Shown: positions 46,277 to 58,141 of the stretch, in pieces
Position numbering within the stretch: the first letter of the stretch is position 1
How the letters are laid out: every line of letters starts with the position of its first letter
DNA from: Piliocolobus tephrosceles
Lineage: Eukaryota; Chordata; Mammalia; Primates; Cercopithecidae
DNA: 64,000 nt
Assembly (NCBI RefSeq): GCF_002776525.5
Contig: NC_045436.1
Span: 49,335,313-49,399,312 of the forward strand
Direction of reading: 5' to 3'
Position numbers and translations under genes: made by a program
Notes under the pieces: generated by a model
What the model saw: the letters and a program-made list of their open reading frames with translations, nothing else
What the model was told of the DNA's origin: nothing
Database searches by the model: none

Positions 46277-48426
46277 GTAAATTACTTTTTGTGGTGAATT
46301 ATTCATTGTTTCACATTATGCACATTTGAGTAGCTTTTATTTTCTTTAAAATAGGGTGTATCGTTTATATGTGTTAATTTATATTCTGATATGAGTTGAC
46401 ATGTCTTTGAATAGAACATATATGAATTGAATGTCTAAACTTCAGAATATAGAAAAATAAGCCAAAGTTGGGCTTAATTAAAAAACCAAAGTCGATGCTC
46501 AAACTCTTTAATTATAATTAGAGAACATTAGAAAACAATTAATTTGTATGAATCATTTCTGTTGGAAGAATTTGCTGCTTCTGCGCTATAGTGTCTGACT
46601 CTTGGCATTGGCTGTAGGACCTCTGTCGTCTGGGCATATGCCTGTGAGGCTTGCTTCTGTGTGAGTTTCAGATACTGGAATTGCTCTCCTCATGACCCTA
46701 ATCATGGCATTCAGGATGCTCATGGCTCTGCCACCTGTACCATGGCTTTTCTCTATTACTAACAAGGTGTAATCCATGTTTTCTAGCAGTTTACCGGCTA
46801 AAGGACTGCGAAGGAGGGCCAACTTAAGACCAATTAGTATTGCAAATAGGCCTGGTAAGCCCTGAATATCCAAATGCTAAATCCACTTCTAGCTGTTCCT
46901 GCTTTTTAAAGAGGTGCTTCGGCCTCTATTTTGTGATAGCTTTTGATTTCTTCTATTCTTTCACCTGATTTTATTGTGCTTTTGGGGGTAACTTGTGCAA
47001 GGTCTCCAGGCACTTAAGAGAGCACTTCCTAATGGTTATATTTGCCCAAACTACGAGAAAAGTTGGAGATGTCTGAGTGTTTTTCCCTCCTAGAAACGCT
47101 CCTGACCATACCTAGTTAGTGCTGTTTAAGAGGGGTTTTCACTGCATTAGGCACCAGCTAAGAGCTACAAAATAAGTCAGTATGGCTCTGTCTTGGGCAT
47201 ATTGAGGAGCTAATCAAGAAGATCATATCTTGGGCATTGTTTCAGAGTAGCCATCGTTTTCAGCTTTCTATGCACGGATTTCAAGGTGCTAACATAGACA
47301 TGACAGTGTGCATAGTGTGGTGGATTGATACTAGATGTTCGAGAAGCCTCAAGGAAACCGGAGAGGAAGGGCAGAACATGTGATTGTTAAAAACCTCAGA
47401 GAAAACAGCAAAGTTAGGTAAGGCATTTTGACTACTCAAGATGGAAGTCTGAGAAGAGAGAAAGCTAGTAAGTGATTACTAACGTATGTTTGGAAATTCT
47501 AGGGGAGAACTCTGAATTTTTCCTAAAAACTGGAATAAAACAGGGATTTTCATTTAAAGCCTTAGTCGCTTTGGGGTTCATTGTAAAATATGATGCAAAG
47601 ACAGTGTTGTTTGTCATGAAGCTGTCTAAGAAAAGGTCTCACCTTACACCACCCCAGAAACCTTACAAAGGTATAGGGTTTTTCCCTGTCCCTTTATCCT
47701 TTTTATTATGAATGAGTTCTTTCTTACCTCCCCAACTTCATTTTATTATTCAGAGTCTATGCGTTACTTGCCTACACAAAAAGAAATCAACCATCTTTTA
47801 AAGATGTTGCCCCCCCTCACAATAGAATTTAAAAGTTTTTGCTCCTTAAATGTTTCATCTTATTCACATCTAAGTGGTGGGGACTTCCAATAATGGACTA
47901 CAGACATGAGTCTTCTGATCTGATGGAGTAGCCTGTACTTTTTTTCTGTGGCTCCAAATGACATCCCTCTGGACGGATCAGACTTAGGAACCAGAAAACA
48001 GAAGACCTAATGAAAGTTACATTTGAGAGAGAGAAAGAGAAAATAGGAAAGTATATTCAGGAAATTCACCCATCTTGACATCTTAGAATAATCAATTTCT
48101 CACCTACTTGTAAAAGTACATCTTTTTAAAAAAAGTACTCACAATTACACTATTCAGTAGTGACATGTACTATGAAGTTGGAGTTTAACTTTTTAGACCT
48201 TTTTAAATTATGTGAATATAAACATAAATGTACTTTTTCCTTTTTCCAAAATTGCCAATCCCTTATAAATAATTTTATGGTTTATTTTGTATGCATTTTT
48301 GTAAGCTGTCTTAACAAACCTTGTTTGGGACAAGATAGGACTAAATAAATATGGAGTCACATTGTAGGAGAAAAGGAGCTGTGGTCTGAAATGTGCCAGT
48401 CCTTTGTTGATTGTAGCTGTCTCTTT
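46277..48426. other. Intron 1, unique sequence
   Basis: A 95-codon ATG frame on the minus strand (46586-46873) has no recognised domain. No exon supported. Confidence 0.5.
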
Positions 48427-48475
48427 AAAAAGCTGCAGAGCAAAAAAAAAAAAAAAAAAAAAAAAGCCGCAGAGC
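48427..48475 (+). repeat. Poly(A) run between short direct repeats
   Basis: AAAAAGCTGCAGAGC (48427-48441) and AAAAAGCCGCAGAGC (48461-48475) flank about 24 A. This looks like a retroposition event so severely truncated that only the tail entered. Confidence 0.75.
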
Positions 48476-48754
48476 TTTACCTAGAAGTTTGAAATGCTCA
48501 GAATTTCTATTTTTGTCTGATTTTGAGTATCATGACCATATTGGTGTAGTAGTGAATAGGAGATTGGAGTAGAGAGTAGAGAATAGGATGAGATAGTAAG
48601 AAGTATTTCGGGAAAGCTCAGAACTTACCAGCAGGTTAAAAACTCTTTAAGTATTTGAAGTCCTTAAAGATATTTACTTCAAGTTAGCTATTGGTGTGAT
48701 TTATTTTAAGAAATGATGGCACTTTTAGATTTTCAAAATGGTTTTTATAAAATG

Positions 48755-49030
48755 GAGTCGTTTGGGAGTCCAAGGCAGGCGGATCACTTGAGGTCGGGAG
48801 TTCGAGACCAGCCTGGCCAACATGGTGAAACCCTATCTCTATTAAAGGTATAAAAAAATTAGCCGGATATGGTGGTTCAGGTCTGCAATCACAGCTACTC
48901 AGGAGGCTGAGGTAGGAGAATTGCTTGAACTGGGAAGCAGAAGTTGCAATGAGCCAAGATTGCGCCATTGCACTCCAGCCTAGGGGACAAGAGGGAAACT
49001 CTGTTAAAAAAAAAAAAAAAGACTCGTTTG
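48755..49030 (+). repeat. 5'-truncated Alu with 10-bp target-site duplication
   Basis: Alu begins near consensus position 45 (GGGAGTCCAAGGCAGGCGG) and is flanked by GAGTCGTTTG and GACTCGTTTG. Confidence 0.9.
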
Positions 49031-49106
49031 ATTATTCCTGTCAGAAGAATCAATTTCTCACCTACTTTAAAAAATAAGTATTAAAAATAATTACTCATAA
49101 TTGCCC

Positions 49107-49478
49107 TGTATTAGCCTGTTACCATGCTGCTAATAAAGACATACCCAAGACTGGGTAATTTGTAAAGGAAAGAGATTTAATTGACTCACAGTTCCGAATG
49201 GCTGGGGAGGCCTCAGGAAACTTACAATCATGGTGGAAGGAGAAGCAAACACAGCCTTCTTCACATGGTGGCAGCAAGGCGAAGTACAGAGTGAAGTGGG
49301 GGAAAAGCCCCTTCTAAAACCATCAGATCTTGTGAGAGCTCACTATCACAAGAACAGCACGGAGGTAACTGCCTCATGATTCACTTACCTCCCATTGGGT
49401 CCCTCCCATGACATGTGGGGATCATGGGAACTACAGTTCGAGATGAAATTTGGGTTGGGACACAGCCAAACCATATCA
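49107..49478 (-). repeat. THE1/MST-class MaLR solo LTR
   Basis: In reverse it starts TGATATGGTTTGGCTGTGTC and ends at GGCTAATACA, with the internal phrases ATCTGATGGTTTTAGAAG and CATGATTGTAAGTTTCCTGA. No internal retroviral genes are present. Confidence 0.95.
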
Positions 49479-49525
49479 TGAACTATTGAGCGGTGACATG
49501 TGCTATGAAATTGGGGTTTAACTTT

Positions 49526-51202
49526 TTTCTTTTTTTCTTTAGATAAATAGTTCCCCTCAGTATCTTTTAAGTATAAATACCTCTAGGATATTTAAATTTT
49601 GTTTTGGTCTTTAAAATTTGACTTAGATATCACTTTGAGGGATTAAAGCCAGTTAACAAAGTAGGTCTGTAAAACTCTAGTTTTTGCTTTGCCTTATAGA
49701 GTATCAGCATAAGCTAAATCAGTGTTTGGTACATAACGATGAAGGCTTTCTCTCTACTTTGAGTCTACACAGCCTGACACCTCTTTTTCCCTTTCAAAGT
49801 GGTGGTTTAGCCATGATTGCCAGCCAAATAACATTTCTGATTGATTGTAGAAATTGATTGTAGAGGAACCTTGGAACTTGTTTACTATTAGAATCAAGGG
49901 AAGGATGTGCTATGTTGTAAAGCTGCTGGGATAGTCTTCTAAGGCTTCCAAGAGTGCGTTATTTATTGGAAAATAAGTAGTATTTAACATTTTAAATTTC
50001 ACCTTGACCATGGTTAGTGCCAGTGAAATATTAATATTTGTACCTATTTGGCACAATTAGGAATAGCTAAATGTCTCTGCCTCGGATACCACTGTGCAAG
50101 ATAAAAACAACCCCAAAGCTTTAAGAAGCCAAGAAATTGAATCCGAGTTCATTATAGTTTTATGTGTCCAAATGAAAGTGACTTTGCCTTTTGCTCTTTC
50201 TCACTGCAGCATATCCACCGGCAGAATTTCCGGTGAAACAACTCTTCTGTAAACTTAGAAAAGTGCAGGCTATATTAGAAGCTTAAAGTTAAGTCTGTCC
50301 TGCAGTCTGGATTCGGTGTTTAGCCCAAAAGATTTTTGTTGATAGTCGAAGTACATTTTCTGTAAAATCACTATGTGTGTTTTTAATAATGGTTAAAGAT
50401 TGCCACATGTAACCCATTCCCAAGGATGCTATTGAGTTGTGAACTGAATGTTACTGCAGCGCTTTAGCTCTGGGAACAAGCAGTGAAGGACACCTTTTCC
50501 CTATCTGTTCGTAATTTCAAAATGAAAAGAGAGTAAAAAGACCCGTTAATAACATAATCCATATGTTTCTGTATGAGGAAAAAAAAGATTAAGGAGAAAC
50601 TATTCGATCTTAGCTATGACCAGTCTTTATATGGGAAAAGATTAATTCTGATGGACGAACTATATCTAAAATTAGAACTGTGGGAAAAGGATTATTTGCA
50701 ACAAAATGCAAAAGATTAATGTGGAGGCATGATGCCTAAGGATTGGATACCCTTAAAATATTAATCTACACCAGGCACATTTGCAGTTTCATGTACCAAT
50801 AAGGAAATAGAGAAATAAATGATATCATATCAAGAAGGATATGATGCCTTTTAACCTAAGGTTTTGTTAATTTGTGTTTGGTTAATAACTACTTTTATAA
50901 GACATCATCTAGCTTGTGTGTGCAGCTTTTTGTAATATGGTATCGGTAGTAACCTGTAATTTAATACTGCTCATTATCATTAGGGGAGGCACTCAGATTC
51001 ACATTGTAGGTGTCACACTTTGGTTAGCTTTTAACCTCAGGAGACAAACTTGATTGTGATTGGAACTCTCTTTTCAAACCCACAATAATTACTAATTTTC
51101 CTCTTTAAAATAGCTAATGGTAGTTGACTAAATAGAGGGATTGAGAGATGGTTGACCACGTAAGAGATCCTGTCTTCAAATGCATAAATATTGTGGATCT
51201 TG
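49526..51202. other. Intron 1, unique sequence
   Basis: A+T-rich; no exon or named repeat recognised. Confidence 0.5.
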
Positions 51203-51350
51203 TTTGCGCCTGTGGTCCCAGCTACCAGGGAGGCTAAGGTGGGAGGATCCCTTGAGCCCAGCATTTGGAGGCTGCAGTGAGCTATGATTGTGCCACTGTG
51301 CTGTATAGCCTGGGTGAAAGAGCAAGACCTCATCTTAAAAAAAAAAAAAA
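51203..51350 (+). repeat. Alu monomer (FRAM-like)
   Basis: GCCTGTGGTCCCAGCTACC to CAAGACCTCATCTT and a short A-tail that leads into GGAA repeats. Confidence 0.82.
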
Positions 51351-51515
51351 GGAAGGAAGGAAAGAAGGAAGGAAGGAAGGGGAAGGGAAAGAAAGAAAGG
51401 AAGGAAGGAAGGAAGGAAGGAAGGAAGGAAGGAAGGAAGGAAGNNNNNNNNNNAAGGAAGGAAGGAAGGAAGGAAGGAAGGAAGGAAGGAAGGAAGGAAG
51501 GAAAGGAAGGAAGGG
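51351..51515 (+). repeat. (GGAA)n microsatellite with an assembly gap
   Basis: Long GGAA/GAAA array. The 10-N run at 51444-51453 is a placeholder, so the true array length is unknown. It gives long Lys/Glu- or Phe/Leu/Pro/Ser-rich frames that are not genes. Confidence 0.95.
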
Positions 51516-51520
51516 GAAAA

Positions 51521-51632
51521 AATTGTGTATCCCAAAGTATCTTAGGAAGGAAGGAAGAAAAACAAATTGTGTATCCCAAAGTATCTCAGGAAGGAAGGAA
51601 GAAAAAAAAATTGTGCATCCCAAAATGTCTCT
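51521..51632 (+). repeat. 44-bp minisatellite, about 2.5 units
   Basis: AATTGTGTATCCCAAAGTAT begins at 51521 and 51565, and a variant at 51609, each spaced 44 bp, separated by GGAAGGAAGGAAG. Confidence 0.93.
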
Positions 51633-52479
51633 CCAGAGGATACTATAGAAGAAGTCTGTAATGACTGTTTTTAGGTACACTAAACCAGCAGTGCATATCT
51701 GCAAATCAGTCATGAGATGTGAGAAAGAAAGGTAAGAAAAGTATATCTAGGAAGGTACCAGGTTAGTTAAATTAAGTTGATTTCTGTCTAATGTAAGACT
51801 TTAATGGCTGAATCTATGTTCCTTTCATGCCTCCTGAAGTGAGTGGGCAAATGGTTACAATGCCATTTCAAGCACACCTATTAAAAATTGTAGACTACAG
51901 TAACATCTTTTAAAGTGGTCTCTAGGAAGGGTTATGTAGTGGAAACTGAATAGGTTTTTCTGTTGTGTGAGACTGGAGGTGAGAATAAGATCTTGAGGTT
52001 GACCTTATCGGGGTGAATTCTGAAAACACCCATATACCACAGCTGACTTTTGCCTTGAATTCTCTGGGGAATGCCACCATACCCCTTGCCTGTTAACATA
52101 TGTATTGAAGTTAGCTTTGACTGAAGCTGCTGCTTACTACCGTTCCCCTGGCTAACAAGCCTACATTAATTTCCCAAATCCTTTGTCAAAAAAATAATTA
52201 GGTTGGTTTATTCGAATGATTACACTTAGAATATAGGATGCTGCATCCATTCTGTGTGTGCCATCAGAGGCCTTGTGTGGGGGAGGTGAACAGAATCTAA
52301 TCAACTCTGGTCACTTGATCAGAAGTGGCTCTTATGCATGTTATTTTTGCAATTAGAGAGAATGTTAGGCTCTCTTCCCCTGCTATAGCATTATTGTTTC
52401 CAGTGGGCCATAATACTGTATAAATATTGACCAGAGGAATTAATTGAGGCTTTCCAAAATATATATATATATATTTTTA
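51633..52479. other. Intron 1, unique sequence
   Basis: Nothing recognised; a short TA run lies at 52460-52473. Confidence 0.5.
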
Positions 52480-52605
52480 AAATTTGAGATAGGATGTCAC
52501 CATGTTGCCCAGGCAACATGGTCTTGAACTCCTAGGCTCAAGGAGTCCTTCTGCCTTCGCCTCCGAAACTGCTGGGATTACAGGTGTGAGCCACCACACC
52601 TGGCC
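52480..52605 (-). repeat. Alu fragment with a small templated-looking insertion
   Basis: Reverse Alu arm; at 52500-52521 CCATGTTGCC is followed by CA and then its own reverse complement GGCAACATGG. Confidence 0.82.
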
Positions 52606-52724
52606 CCAAAATATTTCAATGTTATATACTCTTGGTATCTGTATGATCACCCTGGAATAGAGATTCCACAAAGAGTCAAGGTTATGGTTTTTCTACCTGA
52701 TCCTCATTTTCATTGTTTATTATT

Positions 52725-52945
52725 ATTATTAGCTAATACTTATATGCTTCTTACTGTGCATTACACTGTACTAAGCATTTTATGCTTATTAGCTCATTTA
52801 ATCTTCAACCTAATGAGATAGGTGTATGTATATACAGATGAAGAAACAGAGGCGCAGGGAGGCTAAGTGACTGGATGAAAGTCATATAGCTAGTACATAG
52901 TAGGGCTGTGTTTTGGACCCAGGCATTCTGGTTCCAGAAGACTGC
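52725..52945 (-). repeat. MIR element
   Basis: TAGCTCATTTAATCTTCAAC, CAGATGAAGAAACAGAGGCG, ATATAGCTAGTACATAG in reverse MIR order. Confidence 0.82.
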
Positions 52946-53469
52946 ATCAGGACTATTACTTTTTAAAAAATTGAACATGGTAGGGAAAAAAGAAAACAAA
53001 CCCACAAGTATTTTGACCTGTGGGTTGGTTGTAGCTGATATCAGAGAGAACATTTTTTGTGGTGGTTGTCTAGCTGTAGGCTCTGAAGAAATGCCGGCTG
53101 TGGGTGTCATGATTCTCATTTTAGAAAATTAAAAAAAAATAAATGTAGTGTGTTCTTTTAAGATTTATTTCTTTTGTGTATTTGCATATGTTACCATGCG
53201 TGGTTATCTATGAAAATCCTTAAATACATGTATACACAAATTACCCTTAGAATTACCAAATAAATCTTTCCTTCTTAATCTGAACTATTGACTTCTGATA
53301 TTGTCTGATGTGCTTACAGAAACTGTTGAGCTCCTTTGATAATCCCATGCTTTTGTAATTTTATTAAGGATATACCTATAATTTAGGAACATTTTATTTG
53401 TATTTTTAGGATACTTGGAAGGTGGCATCAGATTAGATCAATTTTTCTATTCTCTATTAGTAATTTTGA

Positions 53470-53620
53470 GATGATATATACACACACATATATGTGTATA
53501 TATACACCTATATACACATACACACACGTATATATATATTTATATGTTTTTTTAGATAGGGTCTCGCTCTGTCACCCAGGCTGAAATGCAGTGGTGCAAA
53601 TATGGCTCACTGCAGTATTT
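53470..53620 (-). repeat. TA/CA microsatellite and a short Alu 3' fragment
   Basis: ATATACACAC-type run (53470-53540) then a reverse Alu remnant of about 70 bp (TAGGGTCTCGCTCTGTCACC) that stops abruptly at CTCACTGCAG. Confidence 0.82.
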
Positions 53621-56600
53621 TGCAAATTTAAAAAACTGATTTGGAATCCCTTGCTTTGTCTCTGATGAAGCATTTGTATATTTTCTTAAGGAAATAAATA
53701 TTCTGTAAGTCATACTTTTAAAGTTTTATAGTTAGAGTATGCTTAAAAACATAAAACCACATTCAAGTTTAACTTATTTTTGGGAGTTAGATTTTAATGT
53801 GGTCAGCAGCACCAAGTAAAAGTGTAAATTTAGCAACAGCTTTAAAAAGTCTTACTTGAAAGAGAATAGTAAGTGTGTAAGAAAGTACGAGGGAGATATT
53901 TGGATCAATATATTTGGAACCCCAAACATTTACTTTGGGTTATAGTAAATAAGATGCCAGATAATGGCCTTCCCTGTAATTAGGATCTTGCTTATATTAA
54001 GACCCTAAAAATCACGCCAGATCACACTAAGGATAAAAGGAGAGACTAGAGAAAACCCCATTTTGAGAACTTTAAAATTTTTCTGAAGAAGAGGAAATAG
54101 AGCTTTTTAAATTCTGCCGTGGAAGAGGAAAGACAGTCCAAGTCTGGAATTCATGTTCTGCAAGCTAGAGATCCTAACGTGAGTGGAGGTCCTGGGTTAA
54201 TAGTGAGAACACTCTGGGTGCTTGTATTGCAGAAAGTGATCTCCGTAGCTATACTCAGTGTCTGTATGTAAAGTGCCCTATACTTTAAAAAATATCTCAT
54301 CTGTGAAGGGAGATGTTAACCCAAGTGCTCATCTTTTGTCATCAATAACAATCCCTAGCTACGTGTTTACAAGGTAAGTGTTACCATTCAGTTGGGTTGA
54401 CTGTGTTTAGCTTCTTAAAAACCTGCTGCCATTTCAGTTGAGTGAAGCATGATTCACTTCCTGCCCTGTAGGGTATATACCAGCGTTAATGGTTTTGTCT
54501 GGAAGTGGCCGGAGCTCTGGAGGATGGAGGGAATGGCAACTTTTGAAGCAATGGGGTTAGAGGTTAGAGTGGCAGTCTCTAACGTGCCTTTCTGAAGGAA
54601 TTGAATCCAGGCAGTTGGCTCCACGTGACTTGTGTTCTCTTTTATATTTCTTTGTCAGCCTCCCTGTCCTTTTATTGAAGTAGAATAGACACTGTCTTGG
54701 TTTCTGGCGACTGGCAATATAGCCCTGAACATGCAAGAGAAATGTTCTCTGTGTAGGTGTCCTTTTCAGGAGACCTCATGAGCAAACTGGAGGGCCAGTT
54801 TTGAGTAAGGAGCTTCCTGAATAGAAGCTGATTCCCTGGGGGCCCCGGATGTAATAGAGTTGTTTTGAACACATGAAAAAAGGTAAAGAATTCAGAAATT
54901 TAAGAACACAGTATAACTTGATTAATTTGAGCCCAGATGTTAATAATTTGTGGTATTGTCATAAGGCTTTTTACCTTATATGAAGGAGTGCTTGTAAACA
55001 AACTAACAGTAAATAAAGCAGGCATAAGAAGGACATTTAACCTATTCAGTAAGATAAACTGCTTTTATTTAGAATAACCTTTTTTAAAAAAGGGAAACAA
55101 TGAAATAATTGCAAATAAAATGACCAAATAAAGGATCTTCAAGGACATTTATTTGGCAAATATATGTACTCTATATATTTGTATATACTTAAAAGTAATT
55201 CCAATTTTCTATTATTCCATGTCACCTTCAATTAGCGTGAATTAGTAAATATTTTCTATATTTAAATAGACATTTTCATTTTCAGTTTCTTTATATTTGG
55301 TGGGAAAACTTTTTATATTCAAACCTAATTGAAAAAGAATGGTTTTTACATTATAAAAAAGTCTCAATTTCATAAAATTTTGACCTTAATATTCATCTAA
55401 TGGCAAGATTTCGCCCTAAAATGTTTTGCAGAAACATTTCAATTGGATAAACTGAGTACACTTGCTTTTTGCTCTTTATGTACCCATTTCAAATTCCAGA
55501 TCAAGGAATGTTTTGTATGTGTCCAGAATCACCAAAAAATGAACTTATGTACCTGCTCTTAAGTCTCTCACTTGCTTCTGAATATCTGTAGTCCTGGGGT
55601 CTGCTGAAGGCACTGATCGCCTCCCAGATTAATCTTGGTGTTAGTCTCTAGCATTCATTAATTCGTGTTATTGTGGATGAAAATATTTACTCTTATGCAT
55701 TAATTTGCGTGACCACATAAAAATTATAAGGGATATTTGTGGCTTTGCACATTTCATTTGTTTATGAATTCCTCATTGAGAGCAGTTTCTTTCTAGCCAC
55801 AGTTTTATTTTAGAAGTGAAAATTGAGAGTGAAAGCATTTGTGTTAATTGAGAGTGAGCACTTGAGTTTCAGGAGGAAGAGAAAGAAGTACTTTAAGACT
55901 TAAAAATAAAATGTATTGTTATGAGCTATGAATAACTCAAAAGTAGTGCTAACTCATGTGGAAGTTTTTATGGGATAGAATCTTTGAGTAGAAAGGTAAT
56001 GAGCTGAAAACAAATTATTTTACATATCTCCATAGGACAAATGTTTAATAAAACTTCAGCAGCATAATTAGTACATTGTATTAAAATGAGACTTCATGTG
56101 TCTTGTCCTGAGGAATGTTATGGTTCTATAGGATATGAATTCAGAGCTTTTATTTAAATAGGGCAATTTGTTTATGAGCTGAATGAAGTTATAGTGTACT
56201 TTTACTGTTGAAGATCTTAGTGCAAAAGAATTGGGGCAACTATACATTTTAACACTCACTCAATATTTGATGATATTAGGGATTATTATTAAATATGTTT
56301 TAGATGTGATAATGGTATTATGCCTATATTGTTGAAAATAGGCAGTAACTTTTAAAGGTACACTCCACAGTATTCACAGATACAAAGTCTGGCATGTGCT
56401 TTGTACAATATGGGAAGGGAATGTGGGTTTGGGGTATGGATGAAACAAGATAGGCCATGAGTTGAAACTGGTCGCTGGCAATTTAGGCAACATTTGTATG
56501 TTTGAAGTTTTCAACAATCCAAAGTTTCTTAAAAGACACATGCATGTATACACCCAGCTTACTGAGGAGAAATATACTGATATTTAGTCAAAGATAAGGA

Positions 56601-56769
56601 GGGTTTCAAGAGAAAGAGTTGCCTAAAAATATCAGAGGTTTGATTGCACTGCAATTATATGCAGCTATATACAGCTATGTAATTTAAAAACCTAATAATA
56701 TTGTAGTTTTATTTTAATTAAGATAAGCTTCTACTTAAATGAAAGGAAAAAGAACACTTGCCTTTTGGC
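53621..56769. other. Intron 1, unique A+T-rich sequence
   Basis: About 3.1 kb with no Alu or other young repeat recognised and no exon. Confidence 0.5.
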
Positions 56770-57185
56770 TACAGTCTTTAATTCAGCAAACATTTTTTCA
56801 AGCCCCTCTGTGCCAGGTACTATTGAGATTGCGGGAAACTCAAGGAACAGCGTAGATACAGGTAAAGTAGCTGGTGAGATTTCTCCATGTCATTCCACAG
56901 CGTGATGTGAAAAAAAGCTATAACAGACTTACACAAAAGTATGATGGGCACACAGAAGTTGGAATGATTTTATTCTACTTTTGTAGGGCAGAGGGAGCAG
57001 GGAAGGGGCATATTAAGGAAGACTGCACACGGAGTTGGCATCTGATCTGCCTTGAGGAATTAGCAGGGTTTTTCTACCCAGAGAAGATGGGAAAGCCTTT
57101 ACAGGCATAACAGCATGATCAGTAGCATGAAGGTGGGAAAATGAATTCAGTGAATGGTGACTGGGTTCACTGAGTGTGAAGCACG
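56770..57185 (+). repeat. Old interspersed repeat (same type as 1255-2965)
   Basis: CTGTGCCAGGTACTATTGAG, GGGCAGAGGGAGCAGGG and CATAACAGCATGATCAG fit the 5' half of that repeat type. Confidence 0.5.
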
Positions 57186-57835
57186 GGATGTGGTAAAACG
57201 GGGTGGGAACAGCTACTGAGAACATGAAAGTAAGACTCAGTATGCGAGTTTCTCCCTGCCTGGAGAGCAGCATTACTTACACCTGTCAGCCTGAGTTTCT
57301 AGGTCCTGTTCCAAACTGCGCCTGTGACTTTGGATGGATTTTGATGAGAGCAGTTCTAGTTATCCTAGTTGCAGGGTCAGTTCACTTGGGTAGACAAACA
57401 GGCATTTGTGCACAGGTGAAGTTAGCTAACAAACACCCAACAAGACTCTACTCCTCTAGGGCTAAACAGGTTGCTTCCAAGCTTTTGTGGGAGTTCTGGT
57501 TGCTTTCCTGTTTTATGTTGAAAGGCATTGGTGGAGTTTGAAGGCCACCGAGTAGGAAGGTAGTTGGTACTGTCTACTGGAATAGAACCTGGAAGAGCTG
57601 ATTCTCCTAGAACAGTGGAAGGGCTGACTGGCATCGTTGAAGAAATAGTCTGCTACAGTGCTGGACCTTGTGCTCCATGACAAGAAGCTAGAACTACTTC
57701 TGGGCAGAGGAGGACTTTTTCCATGAGACTAATGAAACTTGACCTCAAGTTCCTTCCCTTGCACAGCCCTTTACAAGGTTCAGCAAGGGGCCCTAGAAAT
57801 TTCATATAGTCGTGCTTTACTTTTTTTTAATTAGT
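57186..57835. other. Intron 1, unique sequence
   Basis: Nothing recognised. Confidence 0.45.
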
Positions 57836-58141
57836 TATTTTATTTTATTTTATTTTATTTTGAGATGGAGTCTCGCTCTTTTGCTCAGGCTGGAGTTCAG
57901 TGGCGTGATCTCGACTCACTGCAAGCTCCGCCTCCCGGGTTCACGCCATTCTCCTGCCTCAGCTTCCTGAGTAGCTGGGATTACAGGCGCCCGCCACCAC
58001 GCCCACCTAATTTTTTAGATTTTTTAGTAGAGACGGGGTTTCGGTGTTAACCAAGATGGTCTCGATTTCCTGACCCTGTAATCCGCCCGCCTTGGTCTCC
58101 CAAAGTGCTGGGATTACAGGCATGAGCCACTGCGCCTGGTC
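57836..58141 (-). repeat. Alu (Y-like)
   Basis: (TTTTA)n tail, GAGATGGAGTCTCGCTCTTT, CAAGCTCCGCCTCCCGGG, 5' end CACTGCGCCTGGTC. Confidence 0.95.

Larger units (their letters stand above)
48085..49525 (+). repeat. Old local direct duplication, second copy split by a MaLR LTR
   Basis: 48085-48195 recurs as 49043-49106 plus 49479-49525: shared blocks include CAATTTCTCACCTACTT, GTGACATGT.CTATGAA and TTTAACTTTTT. The LTR at 49107-49478 lies at the break in copy two and is absent from copy one. Confidence 0.88.

Noticed and set aside
46586..46873. 95-codon minus-strand frame with a plausible amino-acid mix
   Set aside because: No protein family recognised and flanks carry stops in all frames; could be an old pseudogene but this is unsupported.
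51037..51713. Lys/Glu- and Phe/Leu/Pro/Ser-rich frames of up to 180 codons
   Set aside because: Translations of the GGAA microsatellite through an N run.
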